Below, in pieces: positions 23,700 through 34,479 of a DNA stretch of 42,430 nucleotides (positions within the stretch are counted from its first letter, which is position 1; each line of letters begins with the position of its first letter). The notes beneath the pieces are model-generated. The model saw only the letters and a list, made by a program, of their open reading frames with translations. It was not told the origin of the DNA and did not search any database. The stretch is taken from positions 1 through 42,430 of the forward strand of contig JANQBS010000302.1 of NCBI GenBank assembly GCA_033085395.1, written 5' to 3'. A program made the translations under genes and the position numbers. The stretch comes from Xanthoparmelia taractica (Eukaryota; Ascomycota; Lecanoromycetes; Lecanorales; Parmeliaceae).

Positions 23700-23711
23700 G
23701 CGTTGCTACCA
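23700..23711 (-). promoter_or_regulatory. Candidate primer-binding site of A2 (undecayed)
   Basis: The element strand reads TGGTAGCAACGC, starting three bases after the 5' LTR. It would pair with the 3' end of a tRNA ending GCGTTGCTACCA. It is the least mutated of the four primer sites seen here. The tRNA identity is not assigned. Confidence 0.68.
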
Positions 23712-23714
23712 TAC

Positions 23715-23729
23715 TATAACAGCAAAGAA
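23715..23729 (-). repeat. 5' LTR of A2, inner fragment (15 bp)
   Basis: TATAACAGCAAAGAA is the inner end of the A2 5' LTR. It is cut off by A4 and continues at 31401 with TATATATAGTCAG. Confidence 0.88.
23725..23729. repeat. Target-site duplication AAGAA, left of A4
   Basis: It is identical to 31396-31400 on the other side of A4 and lies inside the 5' LTR of A2. Confidence 0.9.
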
Positions 23730-23898
23730 TGTCACGAAATCGCACTTGCCAAGCCAATCAAGATCGGCTAAGGCAAGTGCTTGGCTAAGGGAAAGTGCTT
23801 AGCTGGCCCTAACTTAGATAGAATTTTCCAACTTAGAATAATCAAGAATTACACACCCAATTGACTAACTGTTTGAATACATTCTCTTTGCTGTTATA
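23730..23898 (+). repeat. 5' LTR of A4 (169 bp)
   Basis: It runs from TGTCACGAAATCGC to TGCTGTTATA. The 5' end keeps the canonical TG; the 3' end is CA changed to TA. It contains a partial internal duplication (AAGTGCTTGGCTAAGGG then AAAGTGCTTAGCTGG) that is absent from A1 and A2. Confidence 0.92.
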
Positions 23899-23901
23899 AT
23901 A

Positions 23902-23913
23902 TAATAGTAACGC
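23902..23913 (+). promoter_or_regulatory. Candidate primer-binding site of A4
   Basis: TAATAGTAACGC is a decayed form of TGGTAGCAACGC and starts three bases after the 5' LTR, as in A2. Confidence 0.6.
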
Positions 23914-24330
23914 TCAAATAGCTTTCATTAGCTGTTTCAGGAGATCCTCTATTATTGCTTCATCATTACTTAATTAGTATTTATATATTCGTTAAGATAA
24001 TCCTGCTTCGCGGAGAATTATATTCTATCTGGTGAGATCCGTATATAAAATTATCGAAATTCTTATTCGAACGATCGAAATCTCACTAAATCTCCCTCAC
24101 ACTCACTGTCATCACTATCATCGCTACAGCTCACTTATTATTGCTGCATTACTATATTGCTACACCACTATATTGCTACTGTTGTAGGCATCTGCCGCCC
24201 CTTTTAGACTACTTATCTTACTATCCTTGCTGCTATAAAAGAAAGGAAATATTACACTAATTAATTATATGTAATACCTTCATATTGATGGAAAGTCTTT
24301 CTTGTTAATGTAATACTACCTCTTCGTTAC
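23914..24330 (+). other. 5' leader of A4
   Basis: Non-coding element leader with one arm of the palindrome near 24004-24017. It has a less mutated stretch (about 24080-24220) with repeated CTATATTGCTAC and TCATCACTATCATCG motifs. Confidence 0.6.
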
Positions 24331-24500
24331 TAAGAAGACTACTATTATTCTTTTCGTCACTAAGAAGACTGCTGTTATTCTATTTCTATTATTAAAAAGG
24401 CTGCTATTATTCTATTTTCGTTATTAAGGAGACTACTATTATTCTATTTCCGTTATCAAGAAGATTACTATTATCCTATCTCCGTCATTAAGAAGACTAC
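24331..24500 (+). repeat. 32-bp tandem repeat, about 5 units, in the A4 leader
   Basis: Units of the form TAAGAAGACT-ACTATTATTC-TATTTCCGTTAT follow one another (30, 32, 32, 32 and 32 bp, then a partial unit). The same place in A2 (23170-23280) has about three units and in A3 (13251-13320) about two, so the array length varies between copies. Confidence 0.85.
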
Positions 24501-26160
24501 TATTAAGTCTATTATTCTAGCTTCGTTAGCTCTAAATCCTATCTCTCGGGATACTATTATATTAATCTTTTAAATAGACGAATTTCTACACTTCGAGCAC
24601 GCCTTTATTAGTCTTATCTTCGACGATATTAAGTAATTTATTTCCGATATTATTAAGATTAATTTTAGGCCTTTAGAGATTGCAAAAAAAGTAGCTTTAT
24701 TAGCTCGTAACGCACGTGTAAGAGCTCGTTTTATATCTATTGAGTTATTAAACTGGTCTATTAGCTAGGCACTTGATCGATTAATTTTCAGGGCTGCTCT
24801 AATTAGATTTAAGGCTAGTATTTAATCATTAAGAAGACTAAGAGAATCTTCTTCTACTGATAATATATCTCGTTCTTCGTCTTTAAAAAGTTCGATTACT
24901 AATAATTCTTCTATTAGAAATTCTTCTATTATTAATTCTAACTCTAATAATTCAATTAATTCGAACTTTATATCGAATTTTACTTCAAATTTAAGCATAA
25001 ATCTTACTTTAAACTTAAGTATAAATCTTATTTCAAACTTAAGCATAAATTCTACTTCTAGAGATACTTCAAATAATTTTAATATAATTAAAAATAACGA
25101 TATTAATTAATAGAATATCGGCTTCTTATAGTAATAATAAATTATTCTATAAGGTCTTTTGCGTAGCGTATCTAAATCGCCTGATAAATAAGGATCGCTA
25201 GGATAGAATAATATTAATGCTATAGTAGCACCAGCCGATAGATGAAATACTGGTAATATAAGATTCTTTAATCCGATATATAAGGATAAGTCGATGACTT
25301 TTGATACTTCTTTAATGAAGCATATATTAAAAAAGACTTACTTTCGAGATATACATTTATTTTTGAAGTATGCTCGTAACGTAGCTAGTATTAAGGATAA
25401 TAAGCTCGTTTATACGAATCTCTGGACTTATTTTAAGAGATCTACATTAAAGTAATAATTAAGTGAGCTTTTTGATAATAATAAGCGTCTTATAAAGCTC
25501 GAGAATAAACTAAATAAGTGAGAGAGAATACTTATCGAACGATTTAAGATATCTATTAATATAGCAATTAATTCGTTATTAAAGAAAAGATATATCTTAA
25601 GAGATACTATCAGTAAAAGAAAGCCTTAAGAGTACGCATAAAAGATCTTATATACTTTAAAAGATATCGGCTTAATTAGCGTCAAAAATTAGCTTAATGT
25701 GATCTATAATAATTTAAATATTAAGCTAAGATATAACTTAAGAAGGTTAAAAGATTAAATTATCTTACATAATTTTCTTGAGAAGATAAATAATCTCAAA
25801 TATAATTAATGAATCTATGCAAATAGATATAATTCGAGAACGTAGGGATTTTCTGCGAGGTCTTCTTAGAATCGTTATTAAAATTAGAGTAATAGTAATA
25901 GAGGTATTTCTAATTAGTATTAATCTCGTACACAATAGTAATTCTCTTAGCAAGTTTCCCAACAATTTCGGCCTCAGAGTGCGGGTTCTAATAATTAATA
26001 TTAGCGACCTTATCAATATAAGCAATCAACTTAGTTATTTCCCCGCCAATATAATAGCCAAAATGCTTATTCAAATCCGTAGCAAAACGCTTAGCAAATA
26101 CCTCGTCAGCCTCTACAAATCGCCGCATCAAACGTGTTAAAATTTAATCTCGAATCGACC
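24500..26160 (+). pseudogene. Degenerate gag of A4
   Basis: This is a remnant of the capsid/nucleocapsid precursor. The N-terminal part (about 24560-24830) reads with few stops and includes 'KKVALLARNARVRARF'. It is followed by a Ser/Asn-rich low-complexity segment (about 24830-25080) and a basic, helical-looking core (about 25250-25790) with 'LSELFDNNKRLIKLENKL' and 'AINSLLKKRY'. No CCHC knuckle was seen. Frames at 24822-25046 (-), 25765-26025 (-) and 25817-26140 (+) are out of phase with it. Gag identity rests on position between leader and protease; the family-specific fold is not recognised. Confidence 0.72.
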
Positions 26161-29100
26161 TTCATTTAATAGTTAGTAGCAGTAGTTTCCTTTAAAATTA
26201 ACTTAAGATTTTTAACAAAATTTTTTGTTAAGATTAATCTAAGGCTTTTAGTAAAATTAAAGCAATTAAAGACCTTAATTTAATGCTACAAATCGTTTAA
26301 AAATAGCTACTTATTAGATCTCTATTACTAATAAAAACGCTAAGCATAATAAATAAGCTTAGAATTCGGATTATTAGAAAGAAAATACTAATATCAAACA
26401 CTCTTACTTTATAGGCGAAGATTAATATAATAATAAGATATATTGCAATTCTAAGTCTCCTACACAGTCAAATAATAATTAATTTACCAACTTTGTGAGA
26501 ATCGAAATCTACTGCCGAAACTATTAAAAATTCTTTTTATTTAAAATTAAGTTATATAGATATTTACGTATTAACTACTCTAAGAAGCACGTTTATATCA
26601 ACGAAGTGCTTATAGAGCCTTTTAACTCCGCTAATAAGTAACTTATAAAGCTAGCTAACGAGTAATTAAAAATCGTTAAGTTTATCGCTTCTAATTAGAA
26701 TTTAGAAAATAATTTTACTTTTTAAAATTAAACTTACGCTATAATTAAAGTTAAGCTCGATTCTACTAATTAAGAAAATAAGGTTTATACTAATATTAAA
26801 TATAATATAAGCTTAATAAATAAATTATAATATTCTTAGCAGTGTTCAAATATAGCTATCTTTAAAATAGCAACACCCTTGCGAGTATATAAGATTAATG
26901 CTTCTAAGCACGAGACTTCGAAGTACATTACGTAAGATATCTATCTTCCTAAAATTAATAACCAAGGTCGAAAAATACTTATATATCTACGAAGGAAATT
27001 ACACATTATCGATAATTTACGTGTTAAAATACTTATTAAAAATAACATTATTGGGCCCGAAGAGATCGTTATTAATGTAGTCAATAAGAAAGTAAGGATT
27101 AATAATTATAGCACTACGATTAATATCACTGCTCGATCTCGAGGCGAGTTTATTCGAAGAAAGATCTATATTAAATTATCTATTTTTATGTCTTCGCATA
27201 GCGAGATAATTCTATTAATCAAGGAAATTAATCTATTTAACGATCGTAATTTCTTATTTGAGCTAATAGTGTAAACGAATTTAATAATATTCGCTTATTT
27301 GATTAATTATATAATAACTAAAATTCTAATTAGAAATAAGTCTAATATATCTATTTAAATCTTAAAGAAATTAAGACTTAAAAATATTCTCGAAATAAAT
27401 TACGAAAACTACTTTTAAATTAATATCGAATTTAAATTCGCTTTAACGAAAATAGTTATAAATTTAAGTATAAACTTAAGCTTAAATTAATTAACTTTCT
27501 TGCTAGCTAAAGAAACTAAGTTATTAAATAAAGTTATAATTTTCGGGAACGTATAGACTAGAATTACATTGGCCGACCTAGTTAATAAATTTTTATAGAT
27601 TTAATAGAATATTGACTTTATTAAAGTATTAATAGAGAAGTAAATAAAGCTTTTATTTAGAGATAACTAATAAATTAAGATTAGCGAGAAAGTTAAGATC
27701 TATCTCTTAAGTATATAAGATCGAGAAATAGTTAATAAAGTCTTTGATGAGTTACACGAATAGAGAAGGCTTAAATAAATCAAAGATTCTATATTCTTCT
27801 TCTATTCGATATTCGTTATATAAAAAATATTATCTAATAGCATTATTAAGGAAAGACTAGTAATTAATATTCGAGATTTAAATAACTTATTACTTCGAGA
27901 TACATATTTAGTGCCTCTTTAATAGAATATAATTAAGATACTAACTAATTATGATTTTATTTTAATAATCGATACTACTTTCTTTTTCTATTAATAGCGA
28001 GTGTATTTAAATTATCGCTATATATAGATAATTGTAAGTCACAGAGATTAGGAAATCTTCAATATTTCAATTATGAATTATATAAATTCGATTACCTATA
28101 TTTAACGTCAAATTAATAAGATCTTGCGATATATTTTCAACGCAAAAGCCTACGTTAATAATATAATTATAGATGCTAGAACATTTCAGCAGCACTTATA
28201 AGATCTTCGTTAGCTATTTAAGCTTTTCGTGAGATTTAATATTACTATTTCTTCTATAAAAGTCTTTTTAAGATATTTAAACGTTAATTTACTAGATAGA
28301 AAAATTAATTCTTTCGACTTAATTTCTTTAGAAGATAAGCTTAAAGCTATTTCGAATTTATAATATTTTAGTATCTTAGAAGAACTCAAATACTACTTGA
28401 AATTAACTAGCTATCTGCGTTAATACGTTTATTTCTATGCATAGCTAATATAGCCCTTATAAGATCTTAAAACACTACTTCTAAAGAAAATATCGAACTC
28501 TAAACGTTAGCGAAAACAATATTCTTCTAAAATAAAACTATCTATAACTTTAGAGAAGTAATTAGCTTCTTTTCAGCTTCTTTAAAAAGTACTATCTTAG
28601 CCTATAATTCTAATATATTCTAATAATACTCGGACTTTATAAATTAACTTAAATATTTTAAAGAAGTTTAGTTTTAAGATAATAGTCTTTTATATTAAAT
28701 TAGATGCTTATATTAAATTAAATATATAAAAGAGTAAATAGCTCTCTCGTGCAGAGACGAAGTCTATTCTTTTTCTATTAAGACTTTTAACTATAGTAGA
28801 AAGAAATTATTAGCCTATAGAATTGAAGATTACTAGTCTTATTTAATATCTAAAGAAAATAAGATATATAATTAAATCTTTAAAGTATTCTATAAGAATA
28901 TAGATTGATTATTCTATAATTATTAACATTATAAAGCAAAACTCGATTATTTTAATTATATTAATAATGCGAATAAACGTTCGTTTAATCCGAGCTACCC
29001 AATTCTTAAGATAATTTAATTTAGTTATCTCTCATAAATCTAGCAAAGAGTATATTATATCTAATGCTCTTTTAAGGCTTATAAATCTAAACAGAGATAA

Positions 29101-30780
29101 TTCGCTACCTTATTATTATTCGAAATTAAATACTCTTTTCACTATAAGTTTAGTGAAGATAAGTGCTTTATTTTATAAGAAGTGTATTCAAGGCTATTAA
29201 GAAGATAATTATTAAAAAAGAATTTCTATATAGCTTAATATTAATAATAATCTAGCTAGCGAGAACGTAGTATCTTTACCTTTTGTCCGAAAAAAGTATC
29301 TTCTTACTATTAACGTTAACCCCTATTTTTCACCTCGATCGAAAGCGAAAGAGAATTAATAAAGAAGTCTCGCTAAAGGAAATCAATAGTAAAAATAGCA
29401 AAGTCGCACTTACGAAGATCTTATCTTTCATATTAATAGAATTACTAGCTAATAATAACTATATATTTCTTCTTTGCTAATAAAAGATATTCTTACTTTA
29501 ATATATAAGAAAAGATATTCTAATTTTCAAAGATGCTATAAAATCGTTACCTTATCCTAATATATTTATAAAATCACAAGGCACTTGCGAGACTTTATTC
29601 GATATTATTTAGAGTGTTTAGCGCTACAGACAAAGAGACACGCATCTTACGATAGCCTATAGCCAGTTTTATCTCCGCCCGTGCCTTTTTACACTCTAAC
29701 GATTAATTTTATTCTAATATTATCTCTATTAAATAAGTTAAATTACATTATATCTATTACTTGCAAGTTCATAAAAATTATTTAACTAATTTTTAGTAAG
29801 TTAATTTAAAAAGTATTTAATTAGATAAAAACACTTCTAAATCGACTTAATATTATTAATTAAGAAATTTCAAAGATTATTATTAGCGATCGAGATAGAA
29901 AATTCCTTTCGGAGCTTTAAAAATCGCTTTTCAAGTTATTAAAGATTTCTCTACTTTATTTAATAGCCTATTATTCATAGACTAATAATACGAGCGAACG
30001 CACTAATTAGACTGCTAAGATAGCATTAAGATATTTCGTATATACCCTTAACAGATCTTCTTTATAATCGAAAGTGCTACCACGAATATAGGCTTTCTTA
30101 AACAACTCCGCCTCTTCGGAGATTAAGATTACGCCGAGCGAAGTAATCTATAATTTTACTTCAAATAGATCTTTGAATTTGCTTTATTTATTAGCCAAAA
30201 TCGATTACGTCTCTATATAAATTATAGTCAAAGATATTATCGATTTTACTCAAATATTTAATAAATTTCACTACGACAGAAAGCATCAATTAATGTTTCT
30301 TAGAATAAGAGAATAGATATTTCTCCGATTGCATAAAGACTATAAGATCTTATCTATTCTCGATATTATCAATAAGCTAATATAATAATATATCGATTCT
30401 TTTTAGGTAATGAATAGAATAGATAGACTTATCTATAGGCTTACTGTTTCTACGAAATAGAGAGTTTATTCTATCTTTACAATAGCACAATTAAAGCCTT
30501 ATTCTACGCCAAAGAACAATTCTTTTTAACGCCCTCGGCCTTAATATATCTCGCCTGTTTCTATTAATAATAATAATACTATCAATTTAGAAATCGAATA
30601 ACTTCTTAATAAACGAATTATTAAAAAAGAACGTAATTTAATTATAAAATACCTAGTAAAATAAAAGAAATATAGTTCTAAATATAATCAGTGATATAAT
30701 ATTAAGGATCTTGATAACGCTTCTAAGTTAATAAAGGAATATAAGGAGAAAACAGCTAGAATTCGAGCTGTTATACCTAT
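26160..30780 (+). pseudogene. Degenerate Ty3/gypsy pol of A4, all domains present
   Basis: Order along the plus strand: gag-protease junction and protease (about 26500-26900, 'ATPLRV' near 26860-26880); linker (about 26900-27290, 'ASKHETSKYIT' then 'HSEIILLIKEINLFNDR'); RT (about 27640-28500) with 'DELHE', 'INIRDLNNLLLRD' and an active-site box read Y-V-N-N at 28151-28162 in place of YVDD; RNase H (about 28740-29110) with 'RAETKSILFLLRLL'; integrase (about 29460-30300) with the core box ISDRDRKF still intact at 29882-29905 and 'NTSERTN'-type sequence near 29990; and chromodomain (about 30590-30770). Both RT Asp codons are GAT-to-AAT, each at a TpG. Stops in every domain show it is dead. A chromovirus pol is the only sensible reading. 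Confidence 0.88.
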
Positions 30781-31226
30781 ATCTTCGTCTCCTCAGCCGA
30801 ATTCCGTAAAAGAAAGAAATCGCCTTAAAAAGCATAATGCCGCTACTCTATTAATGCCTTTGTGAGCAAATAAAAGATATCAAATACACTATATATCATA
30901 ACAACACTATATCTACTTATCTCACAGCTACATTTAAGCGTTCAACGAGTATTATCGATCGAGAAATAATTCCCCTCTACTCGATAACGATTATATAACT
31001 ATTATTATTAATTTACTACTCGATATTTATGTATTAACTAATATTCTAATTAATATTCTAACTATATAATTTAGCCGTCGAAAAGACCTTACTATTACTA
31101 TCGAAGAGACCTCACTATTATTAACTTCCCGCTAATTTTAGTATACTACCACCCGTTTTTTCTATATATATTAGCATATATATAGCCAGCGAGATCGCTC
31201 GCTTTTTCTTCTATTTCGGTGAATAC
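30781..31226 (+). other. 3' untranslated region of A4
   Basis: This is non-coding, ending in GATCGCTCGCTTTTTC...GAATAC before the LTR. No purine tract borders the LTR. It is homologous to 2641-3097 of A1. Confidence 0.6.
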
Positions 31227-31395
31227 TATCACGAAATCGCACTTGCCAAGTCAACCAAGATCGACTAAGGTAAGTGCTTGGCTAAGGGAAAGTGCTTAGC
31301 TGGCCCTGACTTAGATAGAATTTTCCAACTTAGAATAATCAAGAATTACACACCCAATTGACTAACTGTTTAAATACACCCCCTTTGCTGTTACA
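31227..31395 (+). repeat. 3' LTR of A4 (169 bp)
   Basis: It runs from TATCACGAAATCGC (TG changed to TA) to GCTGTTACA. It aligns without gaps with 23730-23898. Confidence 0.92.
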
Positions 31396-31400
31396 AAGAA
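31396..31400. repeat. Target-site duplication AAGAA, right of A4
   Basis: It matches 23725-23729 exactly. Confidence 0.9.
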
Positions 31401-31528
31401 TATATATAGTCAGTTGAGTGTGTAATTCTTAATTATTCTAAGTTGAAAAATTCTATCTAAGTCAGGGCCAGCCAAGCACTTACCTTAGCCGATTTCTTGA
31501 TTGACTTGGCAAGTGCGTTTTCGTGATA
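31401..31528 (-). repeat. 5' LTR of A2, outer fragment (128 bp)
   Basis: It continues the 15-bp fragment at 23715-23729, giving a 143-bp LTR that matches 16328-16470 end to end. It ends CGTGATA and is followed by TAGAT. Confidence 0.9.
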
Positions 31529-31533
31529 TAGAT
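31529..31533. repeat. Target-site duplication TAGAT, right of A2
   Basis: It matches 16323-16327 exactly and is the start of the right-hand part of copia element D. Confidence 0.85.
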
Positions 31534-34225
31534 AATCTTTTAAACTTTATTATATAAGAATACGATTTTTACGTTTATTTATTTAAGTTTTTAATTTAAG
31601 ACGATAATTAATACGAAGATAGCTTTATAATTTATAAATATAATTATTAAGATAAAGGTTTTATTAAAATTCATCTCTTCTTATATTCAAAATCTTAAAT
31701 AACTTAACGCGCTTTATATTAAATAATCTTCTTAATAGATTTACGCTTAAGTTTATATATTTAATAATTATTTAAGATATACATATTAACGAAAAGATTT
31801 ATTAATATTTAAATCTTATTAATTTAATAATATTTAATTTCGTCGCTTATAATAAGCACTTAATATATCTTTATATACGAGTTCGATATTATCTTTTTAT
31901 ATATGCGAGATTCGTAGAATTTTAAGAAATTAGCTTTAATTAGTAGCGCGAGAGAATCTAATAAGATATTCTTATACGTCTTCTAAATATTAAATGATCT
32001 AAAAATTATTATCGAGTTTATTCTATTAATTAAGAGATTAATATTAATTATATCGAAGATAGAGACATAGAGACTATGAAGAAAGTATTATCGCTAACTA
32101 TCTTAGATAATTCTTTTATTAACTTTAAGTCAACTGCTTATATAGCGATCGATAAGACTATCTTTATTAATTTAATCTTAATAATATTTAAAAATTAAGA
32201 ATTTCTTTTTTAGCGATAATTATAAGTCTTTATTTTTAACGTTTCTTCTCTAAAATTACGATAAAGAATAGAAATTATTCTTAATTCTCTATTATTCTTC
32301 GCTTATAGCAATAATTAATAATCTTAACGTTAGCGGCGATTTCGTGGCTAAGTTAAAAAGAGTAAATTTAAAAAGACGTTATTAATTTATTTAATATTTA
32401 TAACGATCTTAACTTCGCCGTTAAATATAAGTATACGATAAAATATATCTTTATAATTTAATAGCTAATTCTTAATAACGCGATTCTAATACTTCTTTTT
32501 AATATAACTTCGAAAAATAACTTAATAATATTTAATTTATTCGATAATACGAAGATATAATATATCAAATAAAAATCCGATATATATCTCTTAAGAGATA
32601 ATATCGCGCTCTATAATCGATTAAATATTTCGTAGAGTATTAATAATTTAAACGAATTTCGATTAATACTTTTATAAGAGATCGCTCTCTTTAAGTATTA
32701 CGCTAATCTTACGCTAAATAACAATATCGAGACGCTTAAATTTATTATTTATTCAAGAATTATCGAGAATAATTTTCTTTTAAATAATATCTTTAGATAT
32801 ACGAAAGACTTTTATCTTATAATTATTAAATTCTATTTCGTAATCGAATCGTAGATATATATATCGATAATTATTATATTTTATATTATTAAGAAATATC
32901 TTAAAGATTATAAGAATTATTTTATTAAATTTATTCGAAAAAATATAGATAATAAATCGTAAAGTTTTATCGTAAAGAAAGATTATTATAAATTAGATTA
33001 TTTTTGTGCTTATTAGACTTAATATATCGTTTATATAATATCTATTTTATATTAACTATAGAGAATATTTATAGATATCGCTCGATAATAAAATTAAAAT
33101 ATTTATTTTAATATATATCTTAGCGAGTTTCTTAAGATTTTGAATATTTAAATAATTATAATGTGAATATTATATTCGTAACGCTTCGAGATTAATATTC
33201 GCTTCAAATAAAGTTTTTAAAGACGTTAAATTAGATTTAATTAAGAACTTATTATAAATAGAAATATTTTTATTAACGATTACTAATATTAGAAACGTTT
33301 TTCTCTAAGTATTTAAAGTATAGAGATAATTTTTTATACGTCTAAAGATTTACTTATTATTAATAAAAAGATCGCTCGAAGCAAAAGAAAGAGAATAATT
33401 TTATTCTTTTAATTATTTCTTAGAAATAAAATTATAACTATCGCTCGATATTAATTATATATCTCGAAGAGTTTATATATATTTAACGTTATTAATCTTA
33501 TATTTTAGATAAATATTATCGAAGCTAATAATTATTAAATTATCGATAAGTCTATATATCGGGCGAGTCGATTTAAAGAGCTCGAAAGTAATAAATATCG
33601 AGAAATTATAAGTTAGATATTAAGTATAAACGTAATTACGAATTTAGAATAAAGATATAATCGCTATCGTGAAAAGAATAATAACTTACGCTCTATTAAA
33701 AAACGTAGATATTATAAATTTATAGTATCTATTAAATAAAGCTTTAAAGTTGGCGATAAGATCGAGAGCGCTTAAAATATACGCGACGAAATAGCGGGCG
33801 ATCTTTAACTAAGTGATCGCTATAGCGACTTTAGCGCTAAGAAATTAATTCTTATTTTTATTTTTATTCTTATCTTTATCTTTATTCTCTTTAGACTTAT
33901 TATTATTATCTTCTCGATTATTATAACTATTATAATTATCGCGATCGCCGCGATCGCCGCGATTATTATAATTATCTCTTTCGCCCTAATTATTATCTTC
34001 TCGTAAGCGCTTATAATTATATTTAATATTAAAGTAAAAATTTCTTTTATAGACGATATAATACTTAATAATATAAATAAATATACGAGAATTACTTAAA
34101 ATAGTATTATTTTAAATTTTATATTTTATAATGCTAACTTTAAGAAAGATAAATATAATAATATTTTAATTTATATAATCGAGAGCGTCGATAACGATAA
34201 TCGATAGCGTATATATCTATAGATT
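31529..34225 (-). pseudogene. Degenerate Ty1/copia gag-pol of element D, N-terminal half (gag end, protease, integrase, RT start)
   Basis: On the minus strand, right to left: a Gag-type tail rich in Arg, Gly, Asp and Asn (about 33850-34015, 'NNRGDRGDRDNYNSYNN') followed by a Lys/Asn/Asp run; a region where copia protease is expected (about 33450-33750); the integrase zinc-binding/'GHLN'-type region (about 33080-33250), with a block similar to 'HLNIQNLKKLA'; the integrase core (about 32450-33000); and the start of RT with 'YKLKRKS..I.YKAR' (about 31685-31755). The order gag-integrase-RT is diagnostic of Ty1/copia. It continues at 16327 across the A2/A4 block. The right end, about 34225, is cut where element C starts. 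Integrase motifs are weak; the RT start and continuity across the nest are strong. Confidence 0.75.
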
Positions 34226-34230
34226 TAAGA

Positions 34231-34463
34231 TGAAATCTGATAAGCACAAGTACTGATTGATTGAGTGGAAGAAGATTGATTAGAAACTATCGAAGAGCTC
34301 GGAGAATAAGTACTCACGTCCAGCCATGCTAGCATTAGTACGGACGTAGCTTTCCCAGCTTCTTCTTCTAGCCAAGGGCTAGGAAGACGCCTACGAAAGA
34401 CTTCCTCAAGACTATAACTATAATAATTATCTACGAATAATAAAGGCCATCGCCTCGATAACA
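34231..34463 (-). repeat. Candidate 3' LTR of element C (233 bp), less mutated
   Basis: On the plus strand it starts TGAAATCTG and ends CGATAACA, so it has TG...CA ends and lies just downstream of the chromodomain. Its base composition is strikingly less AT-rich than its surroundings. An open 79-codon minus-strand frame (34225-34464) spans it but resembles no protein and is likely chance. There is no second copy in the window, so the LTR call rests on termini and position only. TAAGA at 34226-34230 could be its target duplication. Confidence 0.5.
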
Positions 34464-34479
34464 ATAATCGTAGCTAAAT

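Larger units (their letters stand above)
23730..31395 (+). mobile_element. Family A chromovirus copy A4, full length (7666 bp), nested in the 5' LTR of A2
   Basis: This is a complete plus-strand Ty3/gypsy element with two 169-bp LTRs, target duplication AAGAA, a candidate primer site, gag and pol. It lies in the A2 5' LTR in the opposite orientation, so it is the youngest member of this nest. It is the best reference copy of family A in the window because both ends and all domains are present. It carries many stops; its LTRs differ at about 11 positions, all transitions. Confidence 0.93.
16328..31528 (-). mobile_element. Family A chromovirus copy A2, full length, split by A4
   Basis: This is a minus-strand Ty3/gypsy element inserted in copia element D. 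Its own sequence is 16328-23729 plus 31401-31528 (7530 bp once A4 and one AAGAA are removed). The left (3') LTR is 16328-16470. The right (5') LTR is split into 23715-23729 and 31401-31528 by A4. Rejoined, the 5' LTR is 143 bp, exactly the length of the 3' LTR, with about 10 differences, all transitions. It is flanked by TAGAT on both sides. It carries gag and pol remnants and the best-preserved primer site of the family. Confidence 0.9.

Noticed and set aside
24331..24500. CRISPR-like array of about 32-bp repeats
   Set aside because: The units are contiguous with no spacers and lie in a retrotransposon leader of a fungal-type genome.
16328..31395. Giant palindrome or inverted duplication centred near 23729
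   Set aside because: The arms are two full elements with their own LTRs and target duplications; opposite-orientation nesting explains the symmetry.
31227..31528. Short inverted-repeat element (MITE) made of two facing copies of a roughly 150-bp unit
   Set aside because: The two units are the A4 3' LTR and the outer part of the A2 5' LTR, separated by the AAGAA duplication. The same unit occurs once at each other family A end.
31529..34225. LINE or helicase-like remnant
   Set aside because: First considered because plus-strand reading gave nothing. Minus-strand reading gives copia gag/integrase/RT-start motifs and joins the copia RT at 16327 across a matching TAGAT.
34225..34464. 79-codon minus-strand frame as a small secreted or effector-like gene
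   Set aside because: It coincides almost exactly with a TG...CA block at the end of element C. There is no signal peptide or Cys pattern, and an LTR explains it better.
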